Source: Trileptium ribeirensis
Taxonomy: Eukaryota; Nematoda; Enoplea; Enoplida; Thoracostomopsidae
Assembly: GCA_030248225.1 (NCBI GenBank)
Contig: JASANE010019292.1
Span: 62,001 to 126,000, forward strand
Direction: 5' to 3'
DNA length: 64,000 bases
Positions 53,501-62,500 of the stretch are shown one piece after another (positions within the stretch are counted from its first letter, which is position 1; every line of letters starts with the position of its first letter). The notes below the pieces were generated by a model that made no database searches, was not told the DNA's origin, and worked only from the letters and a program-made list of their open reading frames with translations. A program made the position numbers and the translations under genes.

Positions 53501-56500
53501 AATTCGTTTTAGTAGAAAGCTAAATTTATCGACAGCATAACAGGAGTTTTCTCTTACGTTTTTAGTATAATGATCAGGCACCAAATCAGTTTTAAATACT
53601 TTAAAATGTTTTAAAATTTTCAGTTCCTAAATTTCGGTTTTATCTGTAGAAAATCATCAAAGTATATTGATTGTAAAAACGGTCCTATAATTCTGTCAAC
53701 ATGTGTTTCTATTTTAACTTATCATGGATCTACAGCATCTCTCAAAAACGCTTCTACCAAGACACAGCGTAAGTATTGATAACTTGGTCCTATTTAAGTA
53801 CCGATAAGCTGTTTTTAAGTTGTTGAAATGATCATATTTCACGCCATAATAACAAGAGCTTAGCAGACGTGCTCGGAATTTAGATCACATTCCACTGTTC
53901 TTTGGATGGTTCAGACTGCGCTAACAAATAAAAAACTGTTGTAGCAGAATCTAACCGCTCCGAAAATGAGATGACTACAGCTATAAACTTTCCCTGTATA
54001 TAATAAGGCTTAAAATTAGAACGTGTGGAAGCTTTATACAGATCGTTTCCATTATGCATTCTTGGTTGTACTGCCAGCATAGGAAACAGTAGCCATAGAC
54101 AAAATCGTTCTGAGTTACGCATAGAATTTGGTTTATAAGACAGGTTGTACAACAGTGGCAACTTATTACGTTGGTTACTGGATTTAGTGAACTTAAAAAA
54201 GACCAGTAGTTTTAATTTGCTTAGAAATGCAATTTTCGAGGCTTGCTTTTTTCTCATTCTTCTATGACTCGCTATATCTATCGTTTGTCCTATTTACCAA
54301 TATTAGTTAAAACCCAGAATTATGAACAAATTTATCACTACATCAGTCGTTCTTATCGAATTTGCTGAAAACATTTTCAGTGGCACCAAGGATCTTAACC
54401 GCGATGAAGCCGATGAAGATTCGAGCTGGCGAAGCTTTGAACCTTGAAATTGAATACATCGGCGAACCGGCACCCAAAGTCGAATGGACTAAAGACGGAG
54501 GCTCAGTTCCTGAAACTGTAAGTGAGAAGTCACAGTTGTATAGCAGCGTAATGTGTGTATTGGTACAGTTTTTCTGTATTTGAATTCATTTCAAATTTTA
54601 CATATTGCGCTTGTAAGCCGTTTTCTTTCGAACCTCTTATCAAATCTGAAGCAAATTTACCATAAAGCATATGCTTCGCAATACCGACAGGCGTTCCAGC
54701 AAGACGACTATCTTAATTTAATTGATCAGGTTATTAGTTGCAATATTTAAATATATTTTACAATATGCGCACTAAACACAGTCGTTCTTAGATGTACAAA
54801 ATATCTCGAGTTTTAGGTTATCACGTTCTTAGTATCATCTTTAGCAATAAAATTTATACAGCTATGAGTTTGTGCTTAAATTTAAAATGTTTTTTATGAA
54901 TTATATACATTTCTGCCTTGTTTCTTGTAATTTTATGATAAGTATGCTTTAAGGTGAGCGTTGACACCAACGAAATCAATGATCCGAAAGCTACCGCCAT
55001 ATTCTTTCCATCGCTTCATCGTTCTCAAACCGGGTCGTATACACTGTCGTTGTCAAACGATTCGGGAACCGACAAAGGAACTGTAGAATTGGTCGTACTT
55101 GGTAAGAAATGTTTGTATGTAGACTCATTTGATACTGCAGTTACGCGTTAGCTCTGTCTACGCTCACGCAGACTCATGACACATTTTTGGGGCTTGAAAC
55201 CTGCCACGAGCTTTTTGTGGTTCCGACAATAAAATCGATATTCACTCGAAACCGGTTTCATGCTTTGTATGTACCTTCAGTACTATGAAGAGACTCAAAT
55301 CGCTATTTATATTTTTGATACGAGAATACTGTATAAAGATTTCCAAAGAGTTGTATTTTTGCTAATTTTACACCAAGTTTCGGCAATTTTATCCCAATTT
55401 TCCAATAATTAGTGGTAAAAATTTTCCGCATGGCGTTGGGAGGTGGGGGAGTGCAGATCCTTCCGGGAGATAGATATGGCTTCAGGGACCCTTACGCCCA
55501 CCCTATCACCAGCTATGATTAGATTGTATTTATCTATTTGTATTTTATTTGTTATAACGCTTCATTTACTGTTTTTGTTGATATTGATTCTTGTTTTAGC
55601 ACTAATTTTTTGTAACTTCTGAATTTGATTATTGTATATTTGCGCGATTTATAAATTTGTAGAAAGTATTATATTTTGACTCTTGCAACTAAACCTACTA
55701 CAAATATTGAAACCCGAGCCGATTGAGCGTTGCATAATATACTACTGGAAGCACCTAGACTGCTTCAATCAGTCTTTATTTCAAACCCGAACCTTCCAGC
55801 AGTAGTCCGTAGAGTCTAGCAGAACCGTAATACCAGAATAGACTTTTTTCACCTCAAATTTACATAGTCCCCATAATAGTACATACAGACTTAACGCTGT
55901 CGAACTTAATTGTTAATCGATATTTTAACTTCTACGATAAGTTATACAAGAATAGCATAACATCACGGTGCATTAACTTCTAACAGAATATATACATATC
56001 TGATCTTAGTCCAAATCTGACATTGTCGAAGCTCTTTAAGCCATAGAACTAGTTCGATCGTGTTGATATAATCGTGAGAAAATCCTTTGTCTTTATGAGT
56101 TATCAAAATCCATGTCTTGATTGCATTTTTGTATCAGTTTATAGACCGTAGCTTTTGTTCATAGATGTACCGGAGAGCCCTGTCGGTCCATTGGAGATCG
56201 ACGAGGTTACAAAGGATTCAGCTACGATACACTGGAAGCCTCCACAGGATGATGGTGGTTCCCCTGTAACGTAAGTACTAACATCTTGTTTCTGTCACAG
56301 CCGTCATGATGTGACTTTGTTTTGGCTTTTTCCCCAGATGCTTCATTAGACGTCATGTTTTATGTCAGAAACGTGAGAATAATTCTGCCTGTGCCAGATA
56401 AATTTAGCGAAATATTGCATATTCTGGTTTAAATATTACAACCAAGTTTTGAACACAACTAACGTAAATTATCAACACCATACAATTATCAAAATGTATG

Positions 56501-59500
56501 AAACATATACAATTAACTAGCAAAATTATATTTACACAATAATTCATATGTCCATTTTCCTACATTTACACCAACGTTGTGTAAGTATTCTTATATAATT
56601 TTGTGTAGATTGTAATAATTTACATAGTTTTAGTAACTGAGCATGCAATTTTGTTTTGATACATCAGGATTTGCATACAGATTTTATTCATGGCGTATTG
56701 GAATATTCGTTGCATATGAATCTAAATGGGATACAGCTATCATTTATAGATGCAATTCAAAAAGTTTATATCTTTTAATGTCTCGAATACAAGTTGATTG
56801 TATTAATAAAGCAGCTTTTTTGCTCAAATTAGCTGTCTCTTACTTTATAACAGGCTGCAAAAGCTGATGTTTGGCTAAAGTTTTTTAGTATAAATTTTGG
56901 GAGTTATTTTTGGTAAGACAATAGCGTCACGGAAGTTTGCAAACATCCCCGGTTTATAACATTCCCAAAATTTTAGCCTAAACACACGTTTGTAACGTAA
57001 GATTCACCGACAACTTTGGAGACTTGAAGTTGTGTCCATATTATCGTATAAATCGTATTAGTAGCAAGAGTGCATTAGGGAAGAGTATGAGACTTCCCTG
57101 CACTCACGTGTAAACCGGTGTTTGGTGACACGGGCGTTGTCGTCCTGATCTCCCCAGTTTATTTTGTTTTTTTGGGGGGTGGGGTCGGACGAACCAGTAG
57201 CTGCTCATAAACCTACCCTGCCAGAAATTGTGGGGGTCCGACCTACCCACCCCCAGAAACTGGTGGGGTCTGTGCATCTCGACACCCACCAAAAAACTGG
57301 GGGGGGGGCGGTAGGTCGAAAACGCATGCGTCATCAAACACGGGTTTACACGTGAGTGCAGGGAAGTGTCACATTCTTTCCTAATGCACTCTTGGTATTA
57401 CATTTTGAGACCTATAAGAAATTATTTACTCTGACTCTGTTCCTGTTCGATAAGCTTTACGTCCTAGGAATTCTTCGGTTTTGAAAACGGTGCTAATTGT
57501 GTGATCTTTACGGTAAGCAAACCGGTATTCAAACCTGGGCCTCTAAGTTTCAACGCTAGTTCGCTATCACTGCACTACTGGCTCCTATGTATTCTGGTTA
57601 TAGCTGCGCCATGCACGCAAACCATACTCATAGGTGGTGGGGGATTATCACCCTGAAGCGTCCCACTTTACTCCCTCCCTGATAGGTTTGCCATCCCTCT
57701 CCGACGGTGCTGTATTCGGCGAACCCAAAGGCTGGTTAAGACGCCGAACCTTCGCCCGCACTCTTCCCGAAGGCCTGGGTGCCCCTCTCAGGTACGTTGG
57801 GCCATGAGCATGTTTGACGAAAATTAACGAGGTACTACATATGTATACACAATTCTTCGTTCATTTTTAAACGGGCAGCGTATATTAACCCTTGCAGACT
57901 TTGGTAGCATGTAGTTTAAAGTAAAATAAAATAACTTTTTCAAGGCGTAGAAATTTAACCCTTTCGTGCCCGAATTAATCTGTGTATCGTGCAATGTTTG
58001 ACAAACTCGAGCCTGCGCCAGGGATCGAACCCGAAATGTACGGATGAAACTTGTGTACGTAAACCACTGAGCTATCTGAAAGCTGTTGCTCGGTTCCTTA
58101 AGGAACCTCACAATGCCAGCGAATAACAACTCATGTTCAAACGTACGATATACGAAAAACTCAGAAAACACAACGAGTCGCAATGTATGTTGGGTCTATT
58201 TGGACCTTGTGGGCATGAGAGGATTAATGGATCATGTCAAATTTTCTCCTAGCGTATTTTACAATGTTTCTCTAGTTTGATCAAATACAATCTTGACCCT
58301 CCAATCATAAAGCTAAGCTTATGTTTAATCCTAACTTTAAGGATAAATCTAAGGCTAGGCTTAGTCTGGGCTCACAAATGAACACCAAATTTTTATTTTG
58401 CTACACCCATGTCAAGTTCTACCCACACATTTATGATCAAAATCTATTCAGTGTGACATTATCCGCTTAAACATACTTTGGGATTTATACGTTCACAGCT
58501 CGGCAAATTAAACATTCTTGTTTGAATATATCATAACCATACAAACATATATGTATACAAGACTTATAGGCAAAATTAAACATGCTGAATATGGAATAGC
58601 AAAATTTGTCATCTTATAAACTTATAATACATATATTACATTTTGAAACTTTATAAATTGTATTTAGTGAATCGTGCAAGAAAATCGACACTGTATAAAT
58701 GTAAACGTGTCACGTATACTTTTCAAATTTATAACACCTCAAACAATGTAGTATTAGCACTACAAATAGTTTTCGATATGACAGTTTTTAACGCACAATG
58801 CTGTCATTCTCATTTTCAAACTTATAATTTAGGAAGAATGTTTGCATTTATTGAATAAGATGTGTGGCATAGTTGATTTTTAGCGCTTATATCTTGAATT
58901 TTCAGGAACTATGTTGTTGAAAAGCGCGACACACTATCTGGCGTATGGGTGCCGGTGAGCAAGTTTGTTACCGGCACTTCGTGTGTGGTTCCAAATCTGC
59001 ACGAAGGTCATATGTATGAATTTCGGGTGAAGGCCGAAAATATGTATGGACAATCAGAACCACTCAACTCTGACAAACCGACTCTTGCAAAGGATCCATT
59101 TGGTACGATGTTAAGACAGCTGTTTTAGTACGTGATAAAATTAAAAAGACTGCGATTTCATTTTTTCAAGTTTCTGCAACGTCGCGCAGCAAAGCGGATG
59201 GATCGAACCAGTTTAAATAAGTTAACCAATATTAGTGGAAGCTATGATACGGTAGCCGCGGTAGCGACTTATTGCATCCGCATTTCGTATCCCAAATTAA
59301 TCTTATCTGTACATCCACAGTTATTGTGGGAACCTAAATCATCTCGATGTCCAAACAGCTAAAGATGCGTCCAGGCGTTCAAACTTTAAGCTACAAATTT
59401 GATCAAAACTTTAGCACAAAATCTGATAAAATTTAAATCAAAATTTTAAAGCATTTTTTATATTTTTTGGCGATTTTGAACGTATGAACACAGTGAAACC

Positions 59501-62500
59501 TTTTGTAGGACATTACTTTAGCCAATCAGAGGCAAAGAGGATAACTTGAAAATTTTTGAACTCAAATTGTGATCTGAAATATTGAGACATCGCAATGCTT
59601 TTTGTTTTTCTATTACAAGTCAGAGTCAATATTTGACCACTAAGTTTGAACGTATGAACGAATCTTAAGTATTAACCCATTAACTGTTCTGCACGATCCT
59701 ACACGTTTATGTATTGCAGACACTCCCGGAAAGCCTGGCAAACCTGAGCTTGCGATGAAGGACAAGAATCATATCGATATTGAATGGGAAGCACCAGCTA
59801 GCAACGGCGGCTCACCGATTACTCATTACGATGTAGAGCGACGCGATACCAAAACTGGACGTTGGGTCAAAGTCAATACTCATCCTGTTCATGTAAGAAA
59901 TTATTATTTTGGCATTCAGTACTTTTGATATGTTAAACAAATGCTCATTAAATATCCATAGCCTAAAATCACAAAACACATAGGCTGCAAAACATCAGTG
60001 AATATTTTAGTGAAATTTAGAGTTTTGTTACACGATCAAATAAATATAAAAATGTGTCAAACGCCATAATTTATGCAAAAATTGTTTATTTGACACTTTC
60101 GAACTAAAACATGTCAGTCCTAAATATATATGCACATGAAATAAGTCGTGGGTTACTTTAAATTACTTTGCTGGTACGGTGCGGAATACAGGGAAATCAT
60201 GGCATGGGAATAAGTGGTTTTGGTGGGTAGGACAGATTGAAGTGGTTGTTGATAGTAGCAGCGTGACCAAGATGTATCGTGTGCATTTCTGTTATAAAAT
60301 AAAGAAATGTCTGTTTTCAAAACACCGATTCCTACTACGTTGTTTTGAAATGTATTAAATATCGGAAAAAGGAATTGTTAATATTGTTTAAGTTAGAACA
60401 GCTGTCCGTTCTTTCCGATACAAATATCAGATAAATTTGAGCTCTTAATCATAGAATAGTAGCTTATCAATTCAATTAATGGACACGGTATACTGCAGAA
60501 GCTGAACGTTGTAAAACTTTATTTTCTTTGCAGGGAACAAAATTTGTTGACGATCGAGTAATGGAAGGTCACGAATATGAATATCGAGTGATTGCTGTTA
60601 ACAAAGCTGGACCAAGCAAACCGTCAGATCCCACAGATCCAATAGTAGCTAAAGCAATGTACGGTAAGTTAAAACGTTTCCTCACCATAAAAGTAGAAAG
60701 TTTCACAACGTTGACTGCGAAAGAGTATGTTGCTTTGAGATTATTTTTAACTTATAACCTAGCGCAATATTTTTACATGGTAAATGTAACCATTTTTTTG
60801 CATTTAGTCTGTTGTGTTAGCGTACCTAAAGGTGAAAGGTTTCTATGTTTCATGTGTATTGGCTCAAGCAATTGACAGGCTGGAAAACAGCTTAATACGA
60901 TAGCTCAAACAAAGAGGTCTAAGCGTTCGTTCCACTGTGATACCGCACATCATGTCGCTAAATTAAATTTAAGCTGTTAACTATTTTCATACAGACGTTA
61001 TATTTGCGCATCCTAATTGACAACATACAAGAGTAACCATTTAAAACAATAACCAGCTGGAAATATTAATTCGCTGTTCGTTTAGCTGCCAAAGCATGGT
61101 TAATATTGTTCCAAGCGAATTTTACTGAGTCTCTAAGTCCAAGCATAACTTTTATTGCTATTTTTATACCTCAGAACATCGTATTAGGATTTCAATCATA
61201 TCATTCAGCTTGTAACTTTCCACAATTTCTGGCTTGATCAGACTATAAAACTGCTATATCAGCTTCTGCGAAACTTTGCGTGTTTCAAAGTATGGTATCC
61301 TAAGGGCTTTGTCCTTCTGAATAGTTTGGCACAGAGCTGAGTTTAACTTCTGAGACAGAAAGGCAGCCTAATTTTCAATGATATTGCCCAACACAATGTT
61401 GTAACGTCTATTCTCTCTCCTGCACCTGTTGGTGCGCTCATATCGATCTATAAGCGTCCCATTTAAGAGCACATACATTTACAGAACATTTATGAAAATT
61501 CAGCATACTAATCCTTATTTTTAGACAATACCGGTAAAAATCACACCGATTTTGGATTTAAAATGATTATGTGTCTTTTTTGCTTGAATTTACAGGATCT
61601 GTTACAATTTTCACAAATCATAAGTCACTAATATGTATAGTGATTACCATATTTATGGGTTATGAGACGAAATCTTATCCGTATTTTGACCAAAACGCAC
61701 TGCAAATATGAACGGTACTATGTACACGTACAAACCCGTAAACACAGTCAACGGTCGATTGTTTGTCCGCAAAAATTCAAACAATTCAAAGTTTTATGAT
61801 ATACAGTAGCAGATTTGACTATGATATGCAATTACTGAAGCACTATCGGTGCAATAATTTAACAAATTTTTGTTGAAAGATGCATGTCTTTATTTCTATT
61901 TTTGACTTTTTGAGGCGTGTCTCATTTCATGTAGTGAATACTAGAAGCCATAAATTATTTATGGGATGCCAATATAGCTTACATAAAATTTCAAAGCTTC
62001 TAGCTTTTTAAAACTCGTAGTCTAAGACTAGGTATAAGTCGAGGTGATACCGCCTTCCGAACTCCAACGTAGTAAACTATACTTTTCCCAAACCACATGC
62101 TTGTATGTCATTCTTTGGGTGAGGCGACCAGAAGGTAGAACCCGATTTTGCTATATAATCTGTTGTATTGCCTAACATAATTAAGAATTTTCGTTGCTTT
62201 AGAAGCGCCAGGTTTTGACCTCGGCATCGACGGACGAGAGTATCGTGTGAAGGCAGGCGAACCTCTCGACATTGATGTTCCAATGCACGGATTTCCAACG
62301 CCTGAAGTAAGCGAGTTCTTCGACTTTTTTACGTTTATTCACAATTATACAGCTAGTTTTGCCTTTGTAAAATTACTTGTCAACATATATAGCGTAAAAT
62401 GCGTGTAATTGTAATTTTCACATTTTAATTTTTTCTAAACCTGGCCAAAAATTAAAAAATTATAATGTTTGAAATGCATGTTTCAAATGTTTGAAGTGTA

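Noticed and set aside
57960..58150. Functional tRNA gene
   Set aside because: A and B boxes are good, but acceptor arms pair poorly and the flanking body is repeated at 14612-14770, so a SINE fits better.
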